From positions 1,798,001 to 1,862,000 of the forward strand of contig NZ_CP090064.1 of the NCBI RefSeq assembly GCF_023100685.1: a stretch of DNA of 64,000 nucleotides. The letters run 5' to 3'. This document shows, piece after piece, positions 45,527-52,912 of this stretch. The translations under genes were made by a program, and so were the position numbers. Each line of letters starts with the position of its first letter. Positions within the stretch are counted from its first letter, which is position 1. The notes under the pieces were generated by a model. That model was not told the origin of the DNA and did no database searches. It saw nothing but the letters and a program-made list of their open reading frames with translations. The DNA is from Proteus vulgaris (GTDB lineage: Bacteria > Pseudomonadota > Gammaproteobacteria > Enterobacterales > Enterobacteriaceae).

Positions 45527-45556
45527 ACCAAGATTATACGTTATGTATACATATAT
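45527..45556 (-). promoter_or_regulatory. pRM promoter, leaderless cI transcript
   Basis: On the minus strand: TATAAT at 45538-45533, weak -35 TCCACA 17 bases upstream, transcription start predicted at the A of the cI ATG (45526). The operator ATGTATACAT (45543-45552) lies between -10 and -35, the place where a repressor would block it. Confidence 0.65.
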
Positions 45557-45613
45557 GTGGACACACAAAATGTATACTTAAATATTGAGTTATCGGATAC
45601 TTTATGTATACTA
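45543..45613. promoter_or_regulatory. Right operator region, three GTATAC sites
   Basis: ATGTATACAT at 45543-45552 (perfect palindrome), ATGTATACTT at 45570-45579 and ATGTATACTA at 45604-45613. They lie between cI and cro, spaced 27 and 34 bases, and share the core with sites before the N-like gene. The third covers the -10 of pR. Confidence 0.75.
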
Positions 45614-45619
45614 ACCTAA
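45585..45619 (+). promoter_or_regulatory. pR promoter
   Basis: TTGAGT (45585-45590), 16 bases, TATACT (45607-45612), expected start near 45619, 20 bases before cro. The -10 lies inside an operator. Confidence 0.7.
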
Positions 45620-45638
45620 TTGTAATAAGGAGGTTCTA

Positions 45639-45848
45639 ATGAACAATTTAAGTCGATACAGAAAAAAATTGGGAATCACCCAAAACGACTTAGCCAAAGA
45701 GCTTGGATGTACAAAGGGGAATGTCAGTCATTACGAAAATGGTAGACGTAAAGCTGACCTAGACGTTTGTAGAAAGCTCGTTGTTTTCTTTAATCAAAAA
45801 GGTGTGAAAGTCACTATTGATGATTTATTTCCACCAAAAGTTGCTTAG
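45639..45848 (+). CDS. cro: Cro-like repressor
   Basis: 69 residues, a single XRE-type HTH: NLSRYRKKLGITQNDLAKELGCTKGNVSHYENGRRKADLDVCRKL. AAGGAGG before the ATG. Divergent from cI across the operators; should lower cI and early transcription during lytic growth. Confidence 0.9.
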   Translation: MNNLSRYRKKLGITQNDLAKELGCTKGNVSHYENGRRKADLDVCRKLVVFFNQKGVKVTIDDLFPPKVA

Positions 45849-45855
45849 CTTCACC

Positions 45856-45898
45856 CGCTCTTTAAAAACTCACGCCATGCCTTTTGACCTCAATCGGC
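45856..45898 (+). promoter_or_regulatory. nutR: boxA and boxB-like hairpin
   Basis: boxA CGCTCTTTAAAAA at 45856-45868, then ten bases, then GCC/GGC ends with inner TT/AA pairs around loop TGACCTC (45879-45898). The stem has an internal mismatch, so it is weaker than nutL, but boxA and the loop match nutL in sequence and spacing. Confidence 0.6.
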
Positions 45899-45991
45899 AA
45901 ATTATTATCAACAATCCGCTCATATGGAATGAGCCACGGATCATTACTGCTGTTCCCAATATGGGAAGTAATCTAAGAAGGAATTTAACAA

Positions 45992-46333
45992 ATGGAACTA
46001 TCAAACGAACGCAAATTTCGAGAAATCGAATCAAAAATCATGAAAGGGATACTTGTTACTGGCGCTAGAGAAGTAGCGAAAAGGACAGGTATTCACGAAT
46101 CACAAATATCCCGCTGGCAATCTCAACAATCTAAAACGCAATTAAGCTTCATACAACGTTGTGCAAGGCTTTTAGTTGCTATTGGGTATGAGACACCAGA
46201 TGACACAGTGATATTGCAAGGTGATGAGGCTAGAGCGTTAATTCAGATGCTTGAGCATGTCAAAGCACCAAAAAGAAAAACCTCAACCACGGCGAATGGT
46301 GAGGCTTCTCAACAAATGGATTTAACCATTTAA
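45992..46333 (+). CDS. cII: CII-like transcription activator
   Basis: 113 residues; MELSNERKFREIESKIMKGI, HTH VAKRTGIHESQISRWQ, and LSFIQRCARLLVAIGYE match CII of lambdoid phages. It normally activates repressor and integrase promoters at establishment. I could not find a clear TTGC-N6-TTGC site nearby. AGAAGGAA lies before the ATG. Confidence 0.88.
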   Translation: MELSNERKFREIESKIMKGILVTGAREVAKRTGIHESQISRWQSQQSKTQLSFIQRCARLLVAIGYETPDDTVILQGDEARALIQMLEHVKAPKRKTSTTANGEASQQMDLTI

Positions 46334-46426
46334 CGTACAAATACACTGTATCAATAACCAGTAATTACGACAAGGGGAATTTAGGTTTCTCTTGTCTGAT
46401 ACAGCTAACTAATGGAGTAATTATAT

Positions 46427-46471
46427 ATGAAATTAACAAAGAAACAAAGACATGGAGGTTGCCAGGTATGA
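46427..46471 (+). CDS. Possible 14-residue leader peptide
   Basis: ATG at 46427 with GGAG nine bases upstream, peptide MKLTKKQRHGGCQV, stop overlapping the next gene's start as ATGA. Translational coupling to the T5orf172 gene is suggested; a real peptide is not proven. Confidence 0.4.
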   Translation: MKLTKKQRHGGCQV

Positions 46472-47154
46472 GCGTTGGTCACTTAGGTGAAATGAAGCTT
46501 AATCGTGATAATCCTGTTCCAGAAGCTCTACCTAGTAATTTTAGAACTGAGGGATGGGTTTATGTCTTAAGCAATGAATACATGCCAGGCATCTATAAAG
46601 TTGGCATGACAACTATCTCGCCAGAAAACAGAGCTAAAGAGCTATCCTCCGCAACTGGTGTTCCAGACAAATTTAAAGTTGAAGCATCTTTTTACTCTGA
46701 ATGTCCTAGTAATGATGAGTCTGAGATTCATGAGTATCTATCTGAATACAGAATTAATGATTCTAGAGAGTTTTTTAAATGTGCTCTTGAAGACATTGTA
46801 GATACATGCTCCGAAGTTTGCCTGGCCAGAGTGGGAGACGATATCGCTGATATAGCGGATTCATTCGACATTATTTGTACACATAACTTGGATGAATTAA
46901 GGCTTGGTGATCTATTCGAATCATTAGGATTGAATATTTTTGGTTGCAAGCTTTCTGCTGCTGAAAGGTTAATAAGATTAGCAGCTCAACTATTACACAA
47001 TAAATTTACCGATCAGCACTCTCTATATTTTACAGAAGATACTGCATACCTAGTAAAAAGCACCATGGGGAAGCAATACGATGAGTATCTAAAAAATGAA
47101 GAGGAAGCAAATAATAGTCATAAATTAGCAAATAAACCGGAGGTACCTTTCTAA
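46468..47154 (+). CDS. T5orf172/GIY-YIG domain protein
   Basis: 228 residues from the ATG at 46468 (GGAGG ten bases upstream). WVYVLSNEYMPGIYKVGMTT...NRAKELSSATGVPDKF is the GIY-YIG-like T5orf172 (MUG113) domain; EASFYSECPSNDESEIHEYLSEYRINDSREFF completes it. The second half is unassigned. It occupies the place between cII and the replication genes. Could be a nuclease of the phage-warfare type, but the fold alone does not prove cutting. Confidence 0.8.
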   Translation: MSVGHLGEMKLNRDNPVPEALPSNFRTEGWVYVLSNEYMPGIYKVGMTTISPENRAKELSSATGVPDKFKVEASFYSECPSNDESEIHEYLSEYRINDSREFFKCALEDIVDTCSEVCLARVGDDIADIADSFDIICTHNLDELRLGDLFESLGLNIFGCKLSAAERLIRLAAQLLHNKFTDQHSLYFTEDTAYLVKSTMGKQYDEYLKNEEEANNSHKLANKPEVPF

Positions 47155-47969
47155 TGGCCAGAGCAAGAAATATTAAACCAGGCTTTTTTACCAATGACGA
47201 CCTTGCTGAATGTGATCCATTTGCACGAATCCTATTCGTTGGTTTATGGACTATTGCAGATAGAGAAGGTCGCTTAGAAGATAAGCCACGTAAAATTAAA
47301 GCAATGGTTTTGCCATACGATGACGTTGATTGTGAAAAATTACTCGCACAACTACACAGTAAAAACTTTATTACCAGATATGCAGTAGATGGAAATGAGT
47401 TTATTCAGATTAATAACTGGAAGAAACATCAGAACCCTCACGTAAAAGAAGCGGCTAGTGAAATACCAGAACAAGTAATGCAACCTACTGAAAACAAAGG
47501 AGCACCAGAAAAGCACCATACAAGCACAGTGCAAGAATCAGAAGAGCATACAACAAATCCTGCTGATTCCCTTAACCTGATTCCTGATTCCCTTAACCTG
47601 ATTCCTAATAACACCCAAGCCGAAAACACGGCTTGTCCTAGCGAGTCAGAAAATCAATCTGCAAGTATTCACCAAATGTCTAGCAAGTATGCATTCGAGG
47701 GAGAGGTGATCCGCCTAAACCACAAAGACTTTGCTGAATGGCAATCGCTGTATTCAAACATCGACTTGGTGCATGAGCTAAAACGACTAGATATCGAGTT
47801 CAGAGCCGCTAAGCCTAAAAACTGGTTTATCACTGCAAGCCAGAAGTTAAATTACCAAAACAAGAACTCAGGTAATTCATGGAAAGCCACGCCGCCTAAG
47901 CGAGCTGTAAACGAGAATTTTGCATCCAAGGACTACGGTAAAACGGATGCGCCAACATGGATGAATTAA
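47154..47969 (+). CDS. Phage replication initiator (O-like)
   Basis: 271 residues; N-terminal KPGFFTNDDLAECDPFARILFVGLWTIADREGRLEDKPRKIKAMVLPYD is the winged-helix start of phage replisome organisers, C-terminal region (FAEWQSLYSNID...PKNWFITASQKLNYQ) is the loader-interacting part. The middle is a low-complexity linker with a seven-residue duplicate, DSLNLIP, encoded by a perfect 21-bp tandem repeat that may be the origin. Shares a base with the upstream stop (TAATGG). Confidence 0.82.
   Translation: MARARNIKPGFFTNDDLAECDPFARILFVGLWTIADREGRLEDKPRKIKAMVLPYDDVDCEKLLAQLHSKNFITRYAVDGNEFIQINNWKKHQNPHVKEAASEIPEQVMQPTENKGAPEKHHTSTVQESEEHTTNPADSLNLIPDSLNLIPNNTQAENTACPSESENQSASIHQMSSKYAFEGEVIRLNHKDFAEWQSLYSNIDLVHELKRLDIEFRAAKPKNWFITASQKLNYQNKNSGNSWKATPPKRAVNENFASKDYGKTDAPTWMN
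47564..47635 (+). repeat. Tandem 21-bp repeat and hairpin in the O-like gene, possible phage origin
   Basis: Two perfect 21-bp copies (47564-47584 and 47585-47605), each composed of heptamers TGATTCC-CTTAACC-TGATTCC, so TGATTCC occurs four times. Thirteen bases on, CAAGCCG pairs with CGGCTTG (about 47616-47635) around six bases. Lambda has its origin iterons in the same position, inside O. Confidence 0.5.
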
Positions 47970-47972
47970 ATC

Positions 47973-48827
47973 ATGAGCCTATCAGACAAAATCGAGCAAA
48001 TTGAAAGGCAGCTTGAAAATCTAAGTAAACCGCCAGCAGAAATACCAAACACCGAAGTAACGATTGTTGAATTAACCTGCGCTAAGCATGGCGCATATCA
48101 AGCCAGAACTCGTTCAAGTAAAACCGCGATATCAATTCCATCGCGACCAACACCTTGCCCACTTTGCCTCATGGAAGAACTAGAAGCCTTGAAGATCGAA
48201 CAGCGTGATTCGGATATTCGTTTCAAGAAGAAACTCACTGAGAAACTGCTTGATGATCTGCATGTTCCAGAGCGCTTTAAATCTTGCACACTGGATAACT
48301 ACGAGGCTGTGAACAAGGATGCTCAATACAATCTCAATGTCTGCAAAGCCTACGTTAAAAAATGGGAAGATCGCCTAAAAAATGGCGGTGGTTTAGTGAT
48401 GTGCGGAAAGCCCGGTACCGGTAAAAATCACCTGGCATTAGCAATAGCGAAAAGTGTTGTTGAGGATTATCAAAATTCTGCGCTATTCACGACAGCATTA
48501 CGAATTGCAAGAAAGTTTAAATCCACTTGGAGTAAGAATTCTACCGAAACAGAATTTGAAGTTATTCGGATTTACACAAAACCAGATTTGTTAATCATTG
48601 ATGAAGTTGGTGTGCAGTTCGGCTCTGAGGCAGAAAAGCTAATCCTGTTTGAAATCATCAACACTCGTTACGAGAAGATGAAGCCAACAATCCTAATTAG
48701 CAACCAAACCAGAGAGGAATTAGGTACATTCATTGGCGAGCGAGTTATTGACAGGATGAATGACGGCGGTGGTTGTACGTTGGCTTTTACATGGGATAGT
48801 TACCGAACAAGAAAGCAAGTTGCTTAA
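47973..48827 (+). CDS. DnaC-like helicase loader ATPase
   Basis: 284 residues. N-terminal cysteine/histidine pairs (LTCAKHGAY; PCPLCLMEEL) suggest a zinc ribbon, as in DnaC-type phage proteins; then VPERFKSCTLDNY, Walker A GKPGTGKNHLALAIAKS (Asn after the Lys, as in DnaC), Walker B LLIIDEVG, and sensor ISNQTREELGTFIGERVIDRM. It should load the host DnaB helicase at the phage origin. Three bases after the O-like gene. Confidence 0.9.
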   Translation: MSLSDKIEQIERQLENLSKPPAEIPNTEVTIVELTCAKHGAYQARTRSSKTAISIPSRPTPCPLCLMEELEALKIEQRDSDIRFKKKLTEKLLDDLHVPERFKSCTLDNYEAVNKDAQYNLNVCKAYVKKWEDRLKNGGGLVMCGKPGTGKNHLALAIAKSVVEDYQNSALFTTALRIARKFKSTWSKNSTETEFEVIRIYTKPDLLIIDEVGVQFGSEAEKLILFEIINTRYEKMKPTILISNQTREELGTFIGERVIDRMNDGGGCTLAFTWDSYRTRKQVA

Positions 48828-48846
48828 CACGCAAGAGGATTTTTAG

Positions 48847-49080
48847 ATGAGAGGAACATTGTTTCACAAAGATTATCCGTATCCAGATTTAGACTACTGC
48901 TACAAAAATTACGATAAATTAATTGATAACCAGCAGTGGATAAATAACCCACTCATAAATATTTCAGAAACCCCGCTTAAAATTAAAGTTACCCCACTGA
49001 GAAGAAAATTGGATAAATGCTTTCCAAGGGGCAAAGCATATATGCGAGTTAGCAAGTGTGAGTTTATGGCTAGCAATTAA
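48847..49080 (+). CDS. Small phage protein, 77 residues
   Basis: Tyr/Asp-rich start (KDYPYPDLDYCYKNYDKL) and basic end; no family recognised. AAGAGGATTTTTAG before the ATG. In the replication/nin region. Confidence 0.6.
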   Translation: MRGTLFHKDYPYPDLDYCYKNYDKLIDNQQWINNPLINISETPLKIKVTPLRRKLDKCFPRGKAYMRVSKCEFMASN

Positions 49081-49143
49081 TCGAGGTGTTGAGTGATGAA
49101 AGGTTTAAATTTCAAGAATCAAACAGATCGTGGGGAGCATCTA

Positions 49144-49356
49144 ATGCAGGGAACTAATTGGGTTAATTTTGAAGCAGAAAAACCGCCAGTATCACATACA
49201 GAATTGGTTATCGAAAATAAGTCAGGAAAAAAAATTGTTGCCAGATATTTATCTGGTGACTGTTTTGGTGGTGATCTTGGTTTTTATGATCACTACGACA
49301 ATCCAATACGTGGTTTTAAGTGTGTTAGGTGGCTGGCATTGCCAGAGGGTGAATGA
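49144..49356 (+). CDS. Small phage protein, 70 residues
   Basis: ATG at 49144 has GGGGAG six bases upstream and yields TNWVNFEAEKPPVSHTELVIE..., the usual start of short Trp-rich phage proteins of the DUF551 kind. A longer form from 49096 (GAGG site) is possible. C-terminal KCVRWLALPEGE. Function unknown. Confidence 0.6.
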   Translation: MQGTNWVNFEAEKPPVSHTELVIENKSGKKIVARYLSGDCFGGDLGFYDHYDNPIRGFKCVRWLALPEGE

Positions 49357-49661
49357 TGATAGAGAACAAAAAAGGAAAAGTTAATTACTTCGTCTTGAAG
49401 TGCCAATTGTTGAAATTCACAGGGCATTATGCAGACAGTGATTATATGGAAAGTATCGCCAGTGAAATTCTAGATAAATACGATATCTATGAAAAGAAAC
49501 AGTATCGAGAAACTACACTAATTCAGCGAATTAACCATATCTGGGTAATTCCAATTTTCATGATTTGCATTGTTCCTCAATGGTTAATCACTGGTAGCAC
49601 TGGCGTTAGGCCATCAAGCAGAGTAGGCAAGTTGGTTAACTGGCTAATAGGTAGACCATAG
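49353..49661 (+). CDS. Small phage membrane protein, 102 residues
   Basis: ATGATG start overlapping the previous stop; hydrophobic stretch IWVIPIFMICIVPQWLI (about 63-79). Basic ends. Family unknown. Confidence 0.6.
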   Translation: MMIENKKGKVNYFVLKCQLLKFTGHYADSDYMESIASEILDKYDIYEKKQYRETTLIQRINHIWVIPIFMICIVPQWLITGSTGVRPSSRVGKLVNWLIGRP

Positions 49662-49685
49662 CAGCATGGAACAGGAGAGCTAACA

Positions 49686-50048
49686 GTGACAAAGAAACAG
49701 CGTGAAAAGTTACGGATGCTATTTGGTGGGCGGTGCGAGTATTGCGGTTGTGAGTTACCAGAAAAAGGGTGGCATGCGGATCATATAGAGCCAGTTCTAC
49801 GCGGGCCTGATTTTATTGTTGATAATGATAAATCGGAAAACGTCGTTCCAGCGTGTGCGCCGTGTAATTTATTCAAGAAAACATATTCGATTGAGGATTT
49901 TAGACACGAGATTAAACAGCAAGCAGATAGAGCTAGATTGTATTCAGTTAATTTCAGAACAGCGGAGCGGTTTGGGTTGATTGAATTAGTCGATAGGCCC
50001 GTAGTTTTCTGGTTTGAGCAGTATCAGCAGGAGGTTAGTAGTGGGTGA
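49686..50048 (+). CDS. HNH endonuclease
   Basis: 120 residues, GTG start with AGGAGAG upstream. CEYCG...HADHIEPVLRGPDFIVDNDKSENVVPACAPCNLFK is a full HNH with two CxxC zinc pairs. In the nin region such nucleases may replace Holliday-junction or homing enzymes; precise role unknown. Confidence 0.85.
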   Translation: MTKKQREKLRMLFGGRCEYCGCELPEKGWHADHIEPVLRGPDFIVDNDKSENVVPACAPCNLFKKTYSIEDFRHEIKQQADRARLYSVNFRTAERFGLIELVDRPVVFWFEQYQQEVSSG

Positions 50049-50244
50049 ACTAAAACCTTGCCACCACTGCAGATCAGAAAAACTAGAGGTCATGCAGGTA
50101 TTCTGCAACTCCTTTGTTCAATGTAAGCACTGTGGCGCAAGAGGCCCTATTGCTGAAAATATGGAATTAGCGGTCAAGTGTTGGAATGCACGAGGTAATT
50201 ATGGAGAACTTCTGTCTACACGAATCAACGAAAAAGCTATTTGA
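50041..50244 (+). CDS. Lar-like restriction alleviation protein
   Basis: 67 residues from the GTG at 50041 (AGGAGG site upstream). KPCHHCRSEKLEV, VQCKHCGARGPIAEN and AVKCWNARG follow the Lar family zinc pattern (CPFCGs...C..CGA.GP...A...WN.R). Rac Lar eases EcoKI restriction by stimulating host modification. Overlaps the HNH gene by eight bases and ninB by 44. Confidence 0.78.
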   Translation: MGELKPCHHCRSEKLEVMQVFCNSFVQCKHCGARGPIAENMELAVKCWNARGNYGELLSTRINEKAI

Positions 50245-50644
50245 TAACAACGTAATCGAACTACTTAAATCCCACCAAAAACTCAGTGTCACAATCAAGC
50301 CATACAAGCCCAAAAGAAGCCTTTCTCAAAACTCATTAAGCCATGTTTGGTACAAAGAAATTAGCGACTACTTGATTAAGTCAGGTCGTGAGTTCTGTAC
50401 TGAATCGTGGGTGAAGGAAAGTTTAAAGGCCACTTACTTGGGGTTTGAGGCAACTGAATACACCGATGTGTTAACAGGCGAAAAAACGCAACGAGAGACA
50501 CTTAAGCGCACTTCAAAATTAGATAAAGGGGAAATGCATCACTTCTTACAGAGAGTTGAGGCATGGGCTTCGCAGTTCGGTTTGATACTAACTACTCCAG
50601 AAGATAGCGAGTATATGAAATTGAAAAGGGAACAGGATGAATAA
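50201..50644 (+). CDS. ninB: NinB/Orf recombination protein
   Basis: 147 residues from the ATG at 50201 (GAGGTAATT). IKPYKPKRSLSQNSLSHVWYKEISDYLI is the NinB hallmark; LERTSKL-like region and RVEAWASQFGLILTTPEDSEY complete the domain. Lambda NinB (Orf) is a recombination mediator that binds ssDNA and SSB. Confidence 0.88.
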   Translation: MENFCLHESTKKLFDNNVIELLKSHQKLSVTIKPYKPKRSLSQNSLSHVWYKEISDYLIKSGREFCTESWVKESLKATYLGFEATEYTDVLTGEKTQRETLKRTSKLDKGEMHHFLQRVEAWASQFGLILTTPEDSEYMKLKREQDE

Positions 50645-50646
50645 TT

Positions 50647-51045
50647 ATGGCTAGAGATAACTTTCCAATAGAAAACGCAATCACAATTATCAAATCCGTA
50701 AGGCATTTAGAGTTATTTGACACCAAAACAGCTCTCTTAATGACAGGTTTAACGATCAACCAATGTCGAGAAACAATCATGCATCTCAAAAAGATAGGAG
50801 CAATAAGAAAGTCTGATAAAAGTGCGTGGAAGTTTGTCGTTTGTGATAACGCGATACAGTTAATCAAATCATATGCTGGCGATAGAGAAGAGGTAAAAAT
50901 AGTTAGACAGAAGGCGAGAGAGTTTAAAACTCGGCCCATGAAGTTTGTGAAAAAGGCAAACACGGCAGGCATGGGTAATCCGATGTTGATGAAAATAGAC
51001 TCGTTACTCAAAGGAGTCCGTAATGAACTGCATGTCATGCAATAG
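50647..51045 (+). CDS. Phage protein with a probable HTH, 132 residues
   Basis: LELFDTKTALLMTGLTINQCRETIMHLKKIGAIRKSDKSAWKF reads as a winged helix; basic tail (REFKTRPMKFVKKANTAG). Common in nin regions, role unknown. Two bases after ninB. Confidence 0.65.
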   Translation: MARDNFPIENAITIIKSVRHLELFDTKTALLMTGLTINQCRETIMHLKKIGAIRKSDKSAWKFVVCDNAIQLIKSYAGDREEVKIVRQKAREFKTRPMKFVKKANTAGMGNPMLMKIDSLLKGVRNELHVMQ

Positions 51046-51166
51046 ACAGCTAACAGATGAGGAAATTTACGTGTGTGATGAGTGCGTAAATGAAAATCCA
51101 CATCTTGAGGTGATGGAAATAGTGAAAGGAGAGGGAGATGCAGAAGCTAAGGCGACGGCGCTGTAA
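51023..51166 (+). CDS. Small zinc-ribbon phage protein, 47 residues
   Basis: ATG at 51023 with AAGGAGTCCG upstream. Two CxxC pairs, NCMSC and YVCDEC, predict one zinc. Overlaps the previous gene by 23 bases and ninG by 29 in different frames, the tight packing of a nin region. Confidence 0.7.
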   Translation: MNCMSCNRQLTDEEIYVCDECVNENPHLEVMEIVKGEGDAEAKATAL

Positions 51167-51734
51167 AATATGCCGAGAATGGTTTCACCCTAAATATGAC
51201 AATATTGAATGGTGTTGCCCAGAACATGGATTTGAATTATCCAAACAACGAAGAAATAAAGACAGAGAAAAAGCGATAGCAAAACTTAAAAAGGAGCAAA
51301 GAGAAAAGGAAGTTAAAGCAAAAGATAAACTCAAAGTCCGCAAGTTAGCAGTAAAACCCCTCTCATATTTCATCAAACAAGCACAGACCGCATTCAACGC
51401 ATACATCCGTGAAAGAGATAAAGACCTCCCGTGTATCAGTTGTGGTCGTTTTCACGAAGGTCAGTATCACGCAGGACATTATAGAACGACAAGAGCAATG
51501 CCAGAGTTGCGTTTTGATGAAGATAACGTCCATAAACAATGCGCCCCATGTAATAACCATCTATCGGGAAATATCGAAAATTACACGCCTCGACTAATAG
51601 AAAAAATTGGTCAAGAGCGTTTCGATCGCCTAATGAGTTCTCATGAGTTGCCAAAGTGGAAGCGCGAGGATTATGAGCGGATACGTGATCACTATCGAGC
51701 AAAGTTGAAGGAGCTGAAAGATGAGGAGCGATAA
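51138..51734 (+). CDS. ninG: NinG (Rap) recombination endonuclease
   Basis: 198 residues. CKICREWFHP...WCCPEHG at the N-terminus, RERDKDLPCISCGRFHEGQYHAGHYRTTRAMPELRFDEDNVHKQCAPCNNHLSGN, and the C-terminal helix match lambda NinG throughout. It is a structure-specific nuclease resolving D-loops and Holliday junctions. AGGAGAGGG before the ATG. Confidence 0.93.
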   Translation: MQKLRRRRCKICREWFHPKYDNIEWCCPEHGFELSKQRRNKDREKAIAKLKKEQREKEVKAKDKLKVRKLAVKPLSYFIKQAQTAFNAYIRERDKDLPCISCGRFHEGQYHAGHYRTTRAMPELRFDEDNVHKQCAPCNNHLSGNIENYTPRLIEKIGQERFDRLMSSHELPKWKREDYERIRDHYRAKLKELKDEER

Positions 51735-51936
51735 ATACAAAAGCCTACTAGTTGCTATTACTGTGGCAAGACGGTTATCCAGAGAGTCACTAAAAAGGCA
51801 AAGTTTTAGCGTGGTTCAGCTACCTATGGGCATCTTATCAGTATTGGTTACTAGCGATGCAAAGCGTAGGAAGAAATCTATTGTCTACTCAGTAAGTGGC
51901 GATGGTCATCACACAGTATTACCGGAGGCGAGATGA
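51721..51936 (+). CDS. Small phage protein, 71 residues
   Basis: Basic, KSLLVAITVARRLSRESLKRQ then beta-like IVYSVSGDG. No family recognised. Overlaps ninG by 14 bases and Q by four. Confidence 0.6.
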   Translation: MRSDKYKSLLVAITVARRLSRESLKRQSFSVVQLPMGILSVLVTSDAKRRKKSIVYSVSGDGHHTVLPEAR

Positions 51937-52772
51937 GACTTGCAGATTTACCAAAATATTTTTCACCAAAAAGCATTATGTTTAGTGACTCTCCATCTGC
52001 AACAGCGACTGATAATCTAACAATCACTGATGTAATGGCCTCGCTTGGTTTGGCGACCTCTAAAGCGAGAATGGGGATTGAGTTGTTTTTGGCGAAACAA
52101 GGGATCAATCAACCAACTGAAGCAGTGGAGAGTATTCATCAATATGCAATAACTCAGGCTCACAAATATAGTGCTATTGGAAAGCTTAGTGAGAATGATA
52201 GAGGAACACTTCTGCAAATACTCGCAAATTATGCATTTCAGGATTATGCAAGAAGCGCAGCCAGTAAAAAGGCATGCCCTGATTGTGACGGTGGATTTAT
52301 TGAGGTAGAGGTATTCACCACTAAACAGCACACCCACTTTGCAGCTAAAGAAATTATTAAATTCAACAAGAAGATGGGAGTGAAAATAACTCCATCTGAC
52401 TATTCAAAATACAGGGAGATTAGAGAAAAAACTAAGGTGATTTGCAAAACCTGCAATGGGAAAGGGGAGGTGAGTCACTCGTGCCGATGTAATGGCAGGG
52501 GTGAAACTTTGGATAAGGTGGAAACAAAAAAACAAGGAATTCCAGTTTTTAAAACTTGCCCTAAGTGTTCAGGTCGTGGCTATTCAAGATTGCCGGCAGA
52601 AGATGTTAGGCGAGAGATATGCTCACAATTGTTTGAACTGCCAGAAACAACCTGGCGTAGAAACTTTAAACCATTCTACGAGATGTTGATTCAGGAGTGC
52701 TTTAAGGAAGAGGCTAATGCAGAAAAAGTTCTACAAAATGTAACAAAAAGAGAAAATGAATATATAAATTAG
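51933..52772 (+). CDS. Q: Late antitermination protein Q (phage 82 type)
   Basis: 279 residues. Helical N-terminal half and a Cys-rich zinc region (CPDCDGG, CKTCNGKGE, CRCNGRGE, CPKCSGRGY) like the DnaJ-type ribbon of 82 Q, then ELPETTWRRNFKPFYEMLIQECFKEE. Q loads onto RNA polymerase paused near pR' and lets it read through the terminators ahead of the lysis genes. Placed directly before a pR'-like promoter. Confidence 0.92.
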   Translation: MRLADLPKYFSPKSIMFSDSPSATATDNLTITDVMASLGLATSKARMGIELFLAKQGINQPTEAVESIHQYAITQAHKYSAIGKLSENDRGTLLQILANYAFQDYARSAASKKACPDCDGGFIEVEVFTTKQHTHFAAKEIIKFNKKMGVKITPSDYSKYREIREKTKVICKTCNGKGEVSHSCRCNGRGETLDKVETKKQGIPVFKTCPKCSGRGYSRLPAEDVRREICSQLFELPETTWRRNFKPFYEMLIQECFKEEANAEKVLQNVTKRENEYIN

Positions 52773-52790
52773 CTTGTGAGTAGAAATAAG

Positions 52791-52840
52791 TTGATCTTTT
52801 GGCGGAGATGGGCTATCGTGATTCTAACGATGAGTTATTG
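52791..52840 (+). promoter_or_regulatory. Late promoter pR' with pause element
   Basis: TTGATC (52791-52796), 17 bases, TATCGT (52814-52819). Just after comes CTAACGATGAGTTATTG, very like the initial transcribed segment of lambda pR' (CAACGATGGGTTAATTCG), which holds RNA polymerase for Q. Confidence 0.75.
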
Positions 52841-52870
52841 CCATTTCGTTAACGTTAAAAGAATTCAAGA

Positions 52871-52892
52871 CCTCGCTTCGGCGGGGTTTTTT
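52871..52892 (+). terminator. tR'-like terminator after pR'
   Basis: CCTCGC/GCGGGG stem with one wobble, loop TTCG, T-run 52887-52892. About 45 bases into the late transcript, where it would stop transcription unless Q acts. Confidence 0.8.
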
Positions 52893-52912
52893 GTTATCTG
52901 GAGTTTGTATGT

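Noticed and set aside
45840..46060. CII-dependent promoter (TTGC-N6-TTGC) between cro and cII
   Set aside because: No two TTGC at the right spacing on either strand.
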